The notes beneath the pieces were generated by a model, which did not search any database, was not told the origin of the DNA, and saw nothing but the letters and a program-made list of their open reading frames with translations. A DNA stretch of 64,000 nt from Bufo bufo (lineage: Eukaryota; Chordata; Amphibia; Anura; Bufonidae), in contig NC_053390.1 in NCBI RefSeq assembly GCF_905171765.1, positions 505,830,301 to 505,894,300 of the forward strand, written 5' to 3'. A program made the translations under genes and the position numbers. Shown here piece after piece: positions 33,420 to 44,941 of the stretch. Position 1 is the stretch's first letter. Every line of letters begins with the position of its first letter.

Positions 33420-33739
33420 CAAAGAGAGGAGGACCGAGGACATTATACTAATAAGAATGTCCACTATACTAATAACAAAGAGGGGGCCATTATATTAATA
33501 ATAAAGAGGGGGTCATTATATTAATAACAAAGAGGGGGACATTATACTAATAACAAAGAGGGGACCATTATATTAATAATACAGAGGGGGCATTATATAT
33601 TTACTAATAATACAGAGGGGCCATTATACAAATAATAAAGAGGAGGCCATTATATACAGTATACTAATAATAAAGAGGGGGCCTTTATAGTAATAATAAA
33701 GAGGGGCCATAATAATAATAATAAAAAAAGAGGGGCCAT

Positions 33740-33777
<38 letters not shown>

Positions 33778-33787
33778 AGAGGGGGCC

Positions 33788-33833
<46 letters not shown>

Positions 33834-33910
33834 GAGGGCCCATTATAATAATAATACAGAGGGGGCCATTATAATAATGATACAGAGGGTAATAATAATA
33901 CAGAGGGGGC

Positions 33911-33947
<37 letters not shown>

Positions 33948-33959
33948 ACAAAGGGAACC
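33420..33959. repeat. AAT-rich minisatellite
   Basis: Units of the form CATTATA(TT/CT)AATAATAAAGAGGGGGC repeat more than a dozen times, with pure AAT tracts at 33740-33775, 33790-33826 and 33913-33944. It resumes at 36586 after the TTAA insertion. Confidence 0.9.
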
Positions 33960-33963
33960 TTAA

Positions 33964-36581
33964 CCCTTTCTACCCCAGGCCAGTTTTCACCTTCCTGCCC
34001 AGGCCATTTTTTGCAAATCCAACATGTTTCACTTTATGTGGTAATAACTTTGTAACACTTTTATTTATCCAAGCCATTTTGAGATTGTTTTCTCGTGACA
34101 CATTGTACGTCATGATAGTCATAAATTTGAGTCAATATATTTCACCTTTATTTATGAAAAAATCCCAAATTTACCCAAAATTTAGAAAATTTCAATTTCT
34201 CTGCTTTTAAAACAGAAAGTGATACCTCATAAAATATTTATTACGTAACATTACCAATATGTCTACTTTATGTTGGCATTATTTTTTAAATGTCTTTTTT
34301 TTTTTTAGGACGTTAGAAGGCTTAGAATTTTAGAAGAAATTCTTAAAATCTTTAAGAAAATTCCAAAACCCACTTTTTACAGACCAGTTCTGGTCTGAAG
34401 TCACTTTGTTGGGCTTACATAATGGAAACCTGCCATAAATGGCCCCATTTTAGAAACTACACCCCTCAAGGTATTCAAAATTGATCTTACAAACTTTGTT
34501 AACCCTTTAGGTGTTCCACAAAAATTAAAGGAAAATGGAGCTGAAATTTCAAAATTTCACTTTTTTGGCCGATTTTTCATTTTAATCCATTTTTTTTCTT
34601 TAACACCCAGTGTTAACAGTCAAGCAAAACTCAATATTTATTACCCTGATTCTGCGGTTTACAGAAACACCCCACATATTGGTTGTAAACTGATGTAAGG
34701 GCACACGGCAGGGCGCAGAAGGAAAGGAATGCCATATGGTTTTTGGAAGGCAGATTTTGCTGGACTGGTTTTTAGATGCCATGTCCCATTTTAAGCCCCC
34801 ATGTTGCACCCTTACAGTAAAAACTCCCAACAAGTGACCCTATTTTGGAAACTAGGGGATAAGGTGCCAGATTTATTGGTACTATTTGGGGGTACATATG
34901 ATTTTTAATTTCTCTATATTACATTTTTTGTGAGGCAAGGTAACCAAAAAAATGGCTGTTTTGGCACCGTCTTTATTTTTTATTTTTTACAACATTCATC
35001 TGACAGGGTTGATCATGTGCTATTTTTATAGAGCAGGTTGTTACGGACGCAATGATATCAACTATGTCTACTTTCTTTGTTTTATTTCAGTTTTACATAC
35101 AGTAATAAATCATTTTTGAAAAAAAAAATGTTTTTGGGTCTCCATTTTCTGAACGCCTTATTTTTTTATTTTTCTGCCGATTTTCTTCTGCAGGGGATCG
35201 ATTTTTGCAGGAAGAGTTGACGTTTTTATTAGTACCATTTTTGGGTACATATAATTTTTATCATTCATTATTATACTTTATGGGGCAAGGTGACCAAAAA
35301 ATTGGTAATTTTAGCACAGTTTTTATTTATTTCTTTTTCCAGCGTTCACCTGAGGGGTTAGGTCATGTGATATTTTTATAGAGCAGATCGTTACAGACGT
35401 GGCAATATCTAATATGTATTCTTTTTATTATTTATTTAAATTTTACACAATAATAGCATTTTTGAAACCCAAAAAATGATGTTTTAGAGTCTCCATTGTC
35501 TGAGAGCCATAGCTTTTTTATTTTTTGACCGATTGTCTTAGGTAGGGTCTCCTTTTTTGCGGGATGAGGTGACGGTTTTATTGGTACTATTTTGGGGGCA
35601 TACGTCTTTTTGATTACTTGGTGTTGCAATTTTTGTGATGTAAGGTGACAAAAAAATTGCTTTTTTGGCACTGTTTTTATTTAAAAAAATTACGGGATTC
35701 ACCTGAGGTCATGTGGTATTATTATAGAGCAGGTCATTACGGACGTGGAAATACCTAATATGTCTATTTTTATTTATTTTTACTTTAGCACAAAAGTAGC
35801 AGTTTTGAAGCAAAAAAAAATCATATTTTAGTGTCTCCATTGTCTGAGAGTGATAGCTTTTAGATTTTTTGACCTATTGTCTTAGGTAGGGGCTAATTTT
35901 TTGCGGGATGAGATGACAGTTTTATTGGTATGATTTTGTGGGACATACGCCTTTTTGATCGCTTGGTGTTGCACTTTTTGTGATGTAAGGTGACAAACTT
36001 TTATATTATTTTTTTTATGGTGTTTATCGGATGGGGTGGATATATTTATAGAGCCGGTCGTTACGGACGCAGCGATACCTAATATGTGTGTTTTTTCATT
36101 TTTTTTTTTCAATTTTTTATTATAAAATCAGGGGAAAGGGTCTTTTACTTTTTTTTTAACTTTATTTCTGACTTTAACTTTTGGGGGTCTGATCCCCTCT
36201 GCAATGCATTACAATACATCTGTATTGTAATGCATTGCCTGTTAGTGTATTACACAGAGTAATACACTAACAGGTTGGATCTCCTGTGCACCCGTAGAAG
36301 GCAGGTCCCGATGCCATGCCTTCTCACCCATCGGGTCCCCGCCACAGCAGTGCGGGAACCCGATGGGCTCCCTCACCCTCAGCAAACCCCTTCTATGTCG
36401 CGGTCAGAAGGGGTTAATGCACCGGCATCGGTGTTTTCACCGATGCCGGCGCATACAGCAGGGGTCCGGCTAATGGGAACAGCTTCTGTACCCGCCCGAT
36501 TAGCAGGCCGTAATAGTATGGCGCTGGGCGGCAAGTCACATCCCGCTGCGCCGTACTGCGCAGGCGCTGGCCGGGAAGGGG
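33964..36581. mobile_element. TTAA-flanked element, copy 2
   Basis: TTAA at 33960-33963 and 36582-36585. It has the same layout as copy 1: a left part with TTTATGTGGTAATAACTTTG, a middle with a GTGTTCCACAA...TTAAAGGAAAATGGA block, several ~350-bp tandem units (34900-36080) and a GC-rich right end. The right end differs from copy 1 (CGATGCCGGCGC, GCGCCGTACTGCGCAGGCGC), so the two copies are from different subfamilies. No protein is encoded. Confidence 0.82.
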
Positions 36582-36770
36582 TTAATAATAATAAAGAGGG
36601 GGCCATTATGATAATACAGAGGGGGTCATTACAATATACAGGGGGAATAATATTATGGGGAATGGAGGACTATCTGTATGGCTCTAACACAGTATTAGGG
36701 GGCAGCAGGATGACAGTGTTGAGACACCAGGAAGAAGAGGATGATAGTAAAGTGAGGAATCTAAAAAAGA

Positions 36771-36890
36771 TTCTGTGAAACTCTGCAGAGACAAGAAGCA
36801 GCTGAAAGAAGGTATCATGGCGGTCTTATCTCCGAATGAAGACGTTGAGGAAAGAGACTACATCCCAGGAGACATCACTGGATGTAACAG
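36771..36890 (+). other. Exon-like module, copy A
   Basis: TCTGTGAAACTCTGCAGAGA, then CAGCTGAAAGAAGGTATCAT, and GACATCACTGGATGTAACAG followed by GTATGG. Two related copies lie at 38521-38660 (minus) and 49616-49735 (plus), each inside similar repeat DNA. The open reading MAVLSPNEDVEERDYIPGDI is kept only here. It may be a captured host exon or simply a conserved part of the element. The final AG/GTATG is a plausible splice donor. Confidence 0.4.
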
Positions 36891-37228
36891 GTATGGTGCT
36901 GTATTCTACTGTATATTTAATAGCGATGTATGTAATGTCCATCCAAATATCTGTTTTATGGTAGGGTTGGGGGGAGAAGATTGAGAATTTGGCCGCAGAC
37001 CGGCCCCAGACTTCAGGTCCCACTGTGTGTGTTCTGAATTCTGGGTCCTCACACCCATCTACCACATTATCTGTATCTGTACTATCACTGTGCTATCTGT
37101 GGAGTTACGTAGGACTGCAAGTAATCTACTATATTTCTACACATACTGTTAAAAGGGGCCTGCCCACAGACTGGGGGGGTGAAATTTTTGGCTTGCCCCA
37201 GGTGCTGGCAACTCACGCTATGCCACTG

Positions 37229-37937
37229 TTACAGAGCGATCTTATTTGAAATTCTATGGGCAGAGCAAATAAATGGATTTTTTGCACAGCAGAGTTGCCC
37301 ATGGGTTGATTCTTTTATCTGAAAAATTAAACATTTTAGCAAGAATATTAGTTTTGTAGCCAAAAAATTAGTCTTTTAGCGAATAAATTAGTCTTTTACC
37401 AAATAAATTAGTCTGCTCCAGTTTTACAATCCCCGATCCCTATGATGAATGTTGTTTAGCGGGTAACCCACACCTGTTGGCAAAGGGTAGACACACGGCA
37501 ATCCCTTCAGTACAGCACGTGTGCAGCCCCAGACATTTAAGGGCATCACAGAACAGTTAGTGCCTAATGCCACTTGGCTCTCCAGGAAGTTGGACGTGGA
37601 ATGCCTGAGGTGAAATAACCCCTTGTATTAGAGCTAAAACCAGATGGGCCGAACTTGCTGGATGGATCAAACCTGGCAGCTGGATTATTGCGATATGAGA
37701 GGAGTGTAGTTGATTATTGGAATGAACCACATAAATCACTCCACCAACGACCCAAATTCATTGTAGATAATATTTTCATTTAGTCAGTGTTTTGCATCAG
37801 TATTTAATCAGAACAGGGGCAGACACAGACAGTAGAGGGCCGCTATGCAAAGAATGTGCCTAGCCCCCCCCAAGCCAAATTCTCAACCTAACCTATTCCC
37901 TCTTAATATTACATACAGCAATACAAAACATACAGGG
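37229..37937. other. Non-coding
   Basis: Contains short TTAGTC/TTTTAGC(G/A)AA repeats near 37330-37410 and a CAGGGGCAGACAC motif at 37814 that could be a hAT end. Nothing else is recognisable. Confidence 0.4.
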
Positions 37938-38213
37938 TAAGGGAACTTTCATACCTGCAGCACTACGATCCGGCCTCCTGATCCGGCAGAGAATGCAAGG
38001 AATTGGCTATACACAAACTGCAGCATGCAGCGGTTTTTGTCCCGCCCATTCTCTGCATTTTTGCTAGATTCTGCCCAGTTCTCTGCCGGATCCCATTATA
38101 GTTAATGCGGCTGGCAGGCATTCCTTCTGCATACAGCAGTGCCATGTCCATTGAATTACAGCAGGCTGTTCTCAGCCTGCCGGAATCAATAATGCAGATG
38201 TTAAAGTAGCCTA
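37938..38213. mobile_element. hAT-type MITE, 276 bp
   Basis: The ends TAAGGGAACTTTCATAC and the complement of TAGGCTACTTTAACAT are inverted. Flanking octamers ATACAGGG (37930-37937) and ATACAGCG (38214-38221) match at 7 of 8. The interior has paired GATCCGGC and CTCTGC words. Confidence 0.75.
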
Positions 38214-38225
38214 ATACAGCGCCAC

Positions 38226-38507
38226 CAGGGGCGTAGCTAATAGGGGGTGCAAAGGTAGCAGTCTCTACTGGGCCCAGGAGCCTAAAGGGGCCCAAAGACC
38301 CTTGTGCCACATAAGACACTGGCATTATAGAAAGTGCATGCTGGTCAATTTACACCTCTGCCTGTAGGGAAGGGGTTATGTCAAGAATTTGCCTCAGGCA
38401 GCAGGAAGGCTACGTGCTCCCCTGCCCCTTTTCAACAAGCACTGAGGGAAGGGGGGCCCAAGCTGAACTCTTGCACTAGGGCCCATGAGATTTTAGCTAC
38501 GCCCCTG
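38226..38507. mobile_element. hAT MITE, CAGGGGCGTAGCTAA family, copy 1
   Basis: Inverted ends CAGGGGCGTAGCTAA and TTAGCTACGCCCCTG with a perfect 8-bp duplication AGCGCCAC at 38218-38225 and 38508-38515. A second copy is at 51029-51324. No coding capacity. Confidence 0.92.
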
Positions 38508-39114
38508 AGCGCCACATATCTCTTCCTCCAGTGATGTTTCCTTTGATGTAGATGTTCTCTTTCCTTATCTTCTCCTTACAGACTGGATCGCCATAAAAAA
38601 ATCTTTCAGCCTTCTCTCGTCTCTGCAGAGTCTGACAGACAGACATCTAAGTTTCCAACTTTTCCATCATTCTCCCACCTTCTGAACACTCCATCCCACC
38701 ACCCCCAATACTGCACCCCTTGTGCTCTCCAAAACTATACTGCAGAAACAGACAATCCCTGAAAATGCTACTACCACACAGATGGTGTCCCCTTCAATAA
38801 TTATTGGCACACAGATGGTGTCCCCTTAAATAACTGCGCCGAGGAAACAGTGTCCCTGACACTAATAGTGTAAACATAATGTTCCCCAAAAATAATTCTG
38901 CTAAACTGATAATGTGCCAGGGTGCCCCACACAGTAATAGTGCTCTCCAAGGTCCCACCATTAGAAATAATTATCTGCCAGAGTGCGCTTAGTAGTAATA
39001 GTGCCCCTACATAATAATAATGCTCCCATAGTGGCCATACTAGTATTCATGTTGCCCATAGTCCCCCAATTGTAATAAAATCCACCATAAAGCCAATAGA
39101 CAAATGCCCCCTTA
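38508..39114. other. Internal part of a satellite-bearing hAT-like element (minus), with exon-like module copy B
   Basis: 38521-38660 on the minus strand matches the modules at 36771 and 49616 (ACTCTGCAGAGACGAGAG, AAAGAGAACATCTACATCAA). Then 38770-39110 consists of TGTCCCC/TAATAGTGC(C/T)CC units that are the complement of the GGGGGCACTAT repeats at 48370-49260. The element continues right of the hAT insertion at 47018. Confidence 0.55.
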
Positions 39115-40664
39115 CAGGGGCGTACATAGAAATCACTGGGCCCCATAGCAAGCATCTGAATTGGGCCCCCTAACCCCGCCCACTACCCACCCCTGGCCCG
39201 TCCCACCTCCTGTCCTGGCTCCTCCCATGCCACCCCCCATTAAAGAATCCCTAATGCCCGGGGGGGGGGGGAGGAGTAGGAGAGCACACTGTCCACTATG
39301 AGCCCCCCATAATGCTCAGGACAGTGTGCTTTCCTTTTACTCCTCTCCCCCCTGGGCATTTTGGGGGGCATCAGGAGTTGGGGGGCTCATAGAGGACTCA
39401 GGAGGGGGGGTGGAGGCTCATAGAGGACAGTGTCCCCCACCCTGGACATTTTGGAGTAATGGGGGCATTAGGGGTTGGGAGGCTCATAGAGGACTCGGGG
39501 GGGGGGGGGGGGGAGACTCAGAACAGTGTGCTTTTCTCCTACTCCTCTCCCCCTGGGCATTTTGGGGTAATGGGGGCATTAGGGGGGCTCATACACAGGA
39601 CAGAGTAGGAGGAAAGCAGACTGTCCTCTATGAGCCCCCCAAACCCTTAATGCCCCCAAAATGCTCAGGACAGTGTGCTTTCCTTCTACTCCTCTCCCCC
39701 CTGGCCCTGGGCATTTTGGGGGGCATTAGGGGTTGGGGGCTCATAGAGGACTCAGGGGGGAAGAAGGGGTCTTTCTTGTAAATCCCCGAAACGCGTTTGG
39801 TATCCCCCCATCAACAGGAGAGGGTCTGCAAGTCCGAGGAAGCCTGGAGACAACCTTATTGCCAGAGAATCGCCAATATACTTGAACGCTACTTTACGTG
39901 AGATGGACTTCACCACGTGTAGCAAACAACCCTACAGGCGCCAAATTCAAATCTGAGCATCACCCCTTGAGACCGGAGACATTAGCAACAAGCCGAGTCG
40001 AGGGGCCAACATCCAGTATTAAGCATCCTCGGGTAAGACCTTGCATAACTTAGTAAAAGCGATCGCTTCTTACCAATACAGCGGGACCCCGCTGTGCGCA
40101 CGATCAGCTGACCTACTATATAACTTTACCTGCATTGCTGTATGCGCCTGGAACTTTAATCTTTCTCCAACACCTGCTATTAGGACTGGTACCGGAGTGA
40201 ACCTCAGTGTATGGAGGAGCAATATTGAATTATTTATACGCTCCACGAAAATCCACATACCCATTGGGATCCTATTTATATATATTGTTATTCATTGTCA
40301 TCGTATATTTAATTCTATTTTAATCATATTTTATCCATCTATTTACATTATTCATTGACTATATTTATCATCTTTTTTTTAATTTTTTTTTGAACAATAA
40401 TTTTTATTGAAAAGTTTTATAACAATAGGTTACATATCAAGTGAAAGCATTCACAAATACATCTTGGTGTAGGTAATAGTATGGCAAATATGGAGCATAT
40501 ACAAAAATACAATATTTTTTCACAGCATACGGTTGTAAATGTTGAGCTTGAATAGGTAGAAAAAATTGTATGGGTACAAATACAGGTAGAAGAGGAGAAA
40601 AGACAATATAACAGTAGGTAAAAGATAAGGCTGTCATGAAAAACAACATAAGACCATAATAACC

Positions 40665-43600
40665 TTACATTCTAATGGAGGCACTAGGCGGCAAATTACA
40701 TCTTTTGTGGTTCAACCAGACTTCCCATCTCTTCAGAAATGTAATTTTCGTATTGTTAGAAGATGCCCATAGACCTTCATATAAGCAGCTATTATCCAGA
40801 GATCTGAAAATCTTATTAATATTGGGAAGGTCCCCAGATTTCCAACAAGCAGCTATTTTCAGTCGGGTAATAAATATTAAATGACTAGCTATGAATCTGA
40901 AATGGAAAGGAAGGTTTATCAGTCCTATAGACAACAAGGCCATCTTAGATGAAGGTTCAATAGGAAAACCAGCTAGTGATGATATGAAACTGAATATTGA
41001 GGCCCATAGGACTTTAACAATCGGGCATTCCCACCACATATGTAGAAAACTACCTGTCGCTTGACCGCATCTCCAACAATCTGGGGATGAATCAGGAAAG
41101 ATTTTGTTAATATATGTGGGTGTTCTATACCATCTGTAGAGAATTTTTCTCGCTCCTTCTAGATGATCAGAGCATTTAGACAGCTTGGGTACAGAGGTAA
41201 AGGCTTCAGACCACTCTGTGTCCGACAGGGCAGAACCTAATTCAAGATTCCATAGGTCTAAGATATGCTGTAAGGGATTAGCGCCTGACTCTTTCAGTAA
41301 GGTATAGCCTTTGGTAATTCCTTTATCTGATTTTTGGGTCATGTGTATCCATTGTAAGAACTCTTGATTGTTTGTAGCATGTGTAAAAAATTTTGAGGAT
41401 TTCAATAAGTGTCTTAACCTTAGGTATTTGTAGAAATCTGAATTGGGAATATTAAACTTTTTATGAAGATGGGCAAACTCTACAAACACCTCATCCTTCC
41501 ATAGTTGTTTGACTTCAGTAATGCCCAGCCTTACCCAGTTGTCTAGTCTAATGTCTGGGATAGCTAGTTCACAAACCTTCAAGGGCATTGCGAAAATTGA
41601 GGTATTAGTTAATTTATCTATTCTAGCAACAGAATACCAGGTGTTTAGAATTGTTGTCAGGGTTAATAATGGGGAGTTATATTTGATACCAAAAGCCGCT
41701 ACAGCAGAGAGGCGCAAGTTTATGTTGCAAGAACCCATAATAGTTTTTTCTAATGCTACCCATTTTTTTGTAGGGTCCTCCTTAAGTAAATATCTCAGTT
41801 GGTCAAGTATAGCGGATGCATGATAATGTTTAATAGAAGGAACATTAAGACCTCCTGTTTTGAGAGGCTTATTAAGTATAAGGGCTTTCACTCTGGGTCT
41901 GAGTTTACCCCAAATGTGGCGATTGATTAGTGATTGGAGCTTGTTTATATAACCAGAGGGAATAGATATAGGAATATTACGAAACATATATATAATTTTG
42001 GGAAGAATAACCATTTTCAAAGCAGCTATTCTCCCTAACCAAGAAATGTGTTCCAACCTTAAGTTGTTCAAGGAGTTAGTAATTTTATCATATAAGGGCC
42101 AAAAATTGACCTTGAATAGTTTGTTAGTAGGAAAGGTAAGTTGAATACCCAGGTATGTCAAGGACTCGTTTGCCCAGGGAAATTTATATAGTCTGGAAAT
42201 TAGACGTTTAGTAGATGGGGGTAAACCCAAGTCCAAAATTTGAGATTTGTTTACATTTACCTTATAGAAAGAAGCTTTACCAAACTTAGAGATGATGTCA
42301 TTAATGGCAGGCAAAGCTATATTTGGGTTTGATGTAATGATTAAGACATCGTCTGCAAAGAGACCTATGCGATGATCTACTTCCCCTACTTTTATCCCTT
42401 TAATAAGTGTCGAAGATCTAATGTGTTCTGCGAAAGGTTCCATTGCAAGCGCAAATATTAGGGGTGACATAGGGCATCCCTGCCTGGTTCCATTGTTAAT
42501 ATTAAATGGGGTGGATAGAAAACTGGATGAATATATAGAGGCACTCGGATTGGAGTATAAAGACATTACAGCAGATAAGTAGAAGTTCCCAAACCCAAAC
42601 TTTTTTAATGTTGCGTAAATATAATCCCAGTGGATTCTGTCAAATGCCTTCTCTGCATCCAAGGATAGGAGCAGAGAAGGAGTTCGGGTATAATGTGCCA
42701 CATCTAATAGGTCTATAAATCTTCTGGTGCCATCTGATGATTGCCTGTTAGAGACAAATCCTATCTGGTCATTGGAGATTAATGTGGGTAAGATATTGGA
42801 TAACCTTTTTGCGAGTATTTTCGCAAAAATCTTTATATCCGAATTTAAGAGAGATATGGGTCTGAAGTTAGCTGGAGTGTCTGCTGATTTACCAGGTTTT
42901 GGTAAGGTTATGATCAGTGCACTTAACATGTCCTTTGGAATTGACTTTTGTATTGCTATTGAATTAAAGGTTCTATTTAGGAAAGGGTTTAAGATATGCG
43001 AAAGAGTCTTGTAATACTCATTTGTGAGGCCGTCTGGTCCAGGGGATTTGTTATTTTTGAGGGAGTGGATTGTTTCTGAGATTTCTGAGTGTGTAATTTC
43101 AGCATTTAGGGAGTGATTTTGAGTTGGCGATAATGATGGGAGAGACACTCCCTCGAGGAACTCATTAATGTGTTCAGAAGTGGGTTGGAGAGTGTCTGTT
43201 GAGCTACCTAAGTTGTATAAATTTGCATAGTATTTTGCAAATTCATCTGCTATTTGTTTGGGGTTGAATAATTTTTTCCCTTGAGAATCATACAAAAAGG
43301 GGATTCTAGTTTTGACTTCTCTTTTTTTTATTCTATTTGCTAGGATTTTTGAAGCTTTGTTGCCTTGTGAGTAGTGATCTGCTTTGATCTTACGTAGGTG
43401 AAATTCATGCCTCTCATGTAAGTGAAGGTAAAGATGGTGTCTGGCCGTTTTTAACTTGCTAAGAATTTTCGGGTCTAGAGAGGATTTAAGGGAATCCTCT
43501 AGGGATTTAATGTCAGTTAATAGTTTATCCAAGGTTTTCTTTCTATTTCTTTTTTGGATGGCCGCGTGTTTCAACAAAATCCCTCTTATGAACGCCTTGT

Positions 43601-44465
43601 GTGCACTCCAAAGTGTAGTATCTGAAATCAGCTTATTATCGTTAGTCCTAAAGTATTCTTTAAGCGAGTTTTCCACATCCACACGAATACTCGAATTCTG
43701 GAGTAATGAGTTATTGAGTCTCCAGGGGGAGTAAACTCTATTGTTGTACATATCATCTAATATGAGGGTTATAAATGCATGATCTGACCATGTTATATTA
43801 GAAATGGATACATCCAATACTTTTTGGAGAAGCCACTTATCTGAGATAATCAGGTCAATTCTAGAGTATGTGTTATGTGGATGTGAAAAAAAAGAAAAAT
43901 CTTTTTCATTTGCATGGTGAACTCTCCAAATATCATGAAGACCCTCTTGAAATAAAAAATCTTGTAGATAAGATGATTTATTGGAAGGAGGATGAGCTGG
44001 GAGCCTGTCAATTGATGAGTCAGGGCACATATTAAAGTCCCTACAAACTAGCAGAGACCCTTGTTTGGATTCTTGAGCCATTCTAATAGTGCGCTTGATA
44101 AAGTTAATCTGATCAGAGTTTGGAGCATATAGATTTACTATCGTGTATCTGGAGTTGTTTATGTCACAAGTGATTATAATATATCTACCCTCCTTATCCA
44201 ATAAGATATTGTGACACTGGAATGCGATAGTGTTTTTAAAACCTATAATCACACCTCTCTTTTTTTTTGTGGCTGGGGATATAAAGATGTGTGGGAAAGA
44301 GGGGTGACAAAATCTGTGGGAATCCTCCTCATTAAGGTGGGATTCCTGAATACAAATGATGTCAGCTCTCTGTCTTTTCACTTCGTTCCAGTATGTGGAG
44401 CGTTTAAAGGGGCTATTCAAACCTTTAACATTTGCTGATAGGATCTTTATGCCATTATTAGCCAT
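40665..44465 (-). CDS. L1 ORF2: endonuclease and reverse transcriptase
   Basis: A 1266-codon open frame starting MANNGIKILSANVKGLNSPF. The apurinic-type endonuclease occupies about the first 230 residues: IICIQESHL (catalytic Glu), NLYAPNSDQ, CRDFNMCPD, SRIDLIISD and WSDHAFI (catalytic His). The RT follows with NFRPISLLNSDIKIFAKILA, LLSLDAEKAFDRIHW, GTRQGCPMSPLIFALAMEP and the active-site FADDVLII. The C-terminal Cys-rich region is CWRCGQATGSFLHMWWECP. Length and domain order match vertebrate L1 ORF2. One oddity: the endonuclease GDFN motif reads RDFN here, with the Asp and Asn kept. It acts with ORF1p in a cytoplasmic RNP and then nicks and primes at the nuclear target. Confidence 0.96.
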   Translation of the reverse strand: MANNGIKILSANVKGLNSPFKRSTYWNEVKRQRADIICIQESHLNEEDSHRFCHPSFPHIFISPATKKKRGVIIGFKNTIAFQCHNILLDKEGRYIIITCDINNSRYTIVNLYAPNSDQINFIKRTIRMAQESKQGSLLVCRDFNMCPDSSIDRLPAHPPSNKSSYLQDFLFQEGLHDIWRVHHANEKDFSFFSHPHNTYSRIDLIISDKWLLQKVLDVSISNITWSDHAFITLILDDMYNNRVYSPWRLNNSLLQNSSIRVDVENSLKEYFRTNDNKLISDTTLWSAHKAFIRGILLKHAAIQKRNRKKTLDKLLTDIKSLEDSLKSSLDPKILSKLKTARHHLYLHLHERHEFHLRKIKADHYSQGNKASKILANRIKKREVKTRIPFLYDSQGKKLFNPKQIADEFAKYYANLYNLGSSTDTLQPTSEHINEFLEGVSLPSLSPTQNHSLNAEITHSEISETIHSLKNNKSPGPDGLTNEYYKTLSHILNPFLNRTFNSIAIQKSIPKDMLSALIITLPKPGKSADTPANFRPISLLNSDIKIFAKILAKRLSNILPTLISNDQIGFVSNRQSSDGTRRFIDLLDVAHYTRTPSLLLSLDAEKAFDRIHWDYIYATLKKFGFGNFYLSAVMSLYSNPSASIYSSSFLSTPFNINNGTRQGCPMSPLIFALAMEPFAEHIRSSTLIKGIKVGEVDHRIGLFADDVLIITSNPNIALPAINDIISKFGKASFYKVNVNKSQILDLGLPPSTKRLISRLYKFPWANESLTYLGIQLTFPTNKLFKVNFWPLYDKITNSLNNLRLEHISWLGRIAALKMVILPKIIYMFRNIPISIPSGYINKLQSLINRHIWGKLRPRVKALILNKPLKTGGLNVPSIKHYHASAILDQLRYLLKEDPTKKWVALEKTIMGSCNINLRLSAVAAFGIKYNSPLLTLTTILNTWYSVARIDKLTNTSIFAMPLKVCELAIPDIRLDNWVRLGITEVKQLWKDEVFVEFAHLHKKFNIPNSDFYKYLRLRHLLKSSKFFTHATNNQEFLQWIHMTQKSDKGITKGYTLLKESGANPLQHILDLWNLELGSALSDTEWSEAFTSVPKLSKCSDHLEGARKILYRWYRTPTYINKIFPDSSPDCWRCGQATGSFLHMWWECPIVKVLWASIFSFISSLAGFPIEPSSKMALLSIGLINLPFHFRFIASHLIFITRLKIAACWKSGDLPNINKIFRSLDNSCLYEGLWASSNNTKITFLKRWEVWLNHKRCNLPPSASIRM

Positions 44466-44941
44466 CTTGAGTCTTCAGATGAAGTAACCCTGTAGACTTC
44501 AGTATCCTGAGAAAATTGTAAAAAAAAAACAGAGAGAACAGGTAATATAAAGCATAGTACCCCAATGTTACCATTTGGTGAGTGAGGGGACCGTGGAAAT
44601 AAATCCTTGTTTTCATATTCGTTATGATCTGAGGATAGACCCCCTTTACGTAACCTTAAAAAATAATAAGTTAAAATGTAAAACTTAACATAAATAATAA
44701 ATAATAATAACATATTAAGGGTCTAACAGTGACCGTAAAATTAGTGAAGTCTATCACTTAGTATAAGAGGCGTAAAGTGAACAATGGATTAGGGAAAGTG
44801 AACACCTAGATGGAAAAAGTGTTCTGTGAAGTAGAACAGCAGGGTGTGGATCCCCGCAATGATTGAGAAAAAAAATAAAATAAAAAACATAGCAATTTAA
44901 TCAAAAGCAAAGGTAGCTATATTTACTGTCCCGGGATGAAG

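Larger units (their letters stand above)
33411..37228 (+). mobile_element. hAT-like non-autonomous element split by a TTAA element
   Basis: The right end ...GGCAACTCACGCTATGCCACTG (37207-37228) is a CAGTGGC-type hAT terminus. The interior is AAT/GAGGGGG minisatellite on both sides of the TTAA element (33420-33959 and 36586-36640), showing one repeat was split. The left terminus is not recognisable: 33411 starts GGTGGGGGAGG after GGCTGTTAC. The left boundary is therefore a guess. Confidence 0.45.

Noticed and set aside
36275..36778. 167-codon plus-strand frame
   Set aside because: Crosses the right boundary of the TTAA element (36582) into the minisatellite; no domain recognised.
39326..39781. 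151-codon frame rich in Gly and repeated WAFWG/GGIRG
   Set aside because: Translation of G-rich tandem repeats in the hAT left part; no independent evidence of coding.
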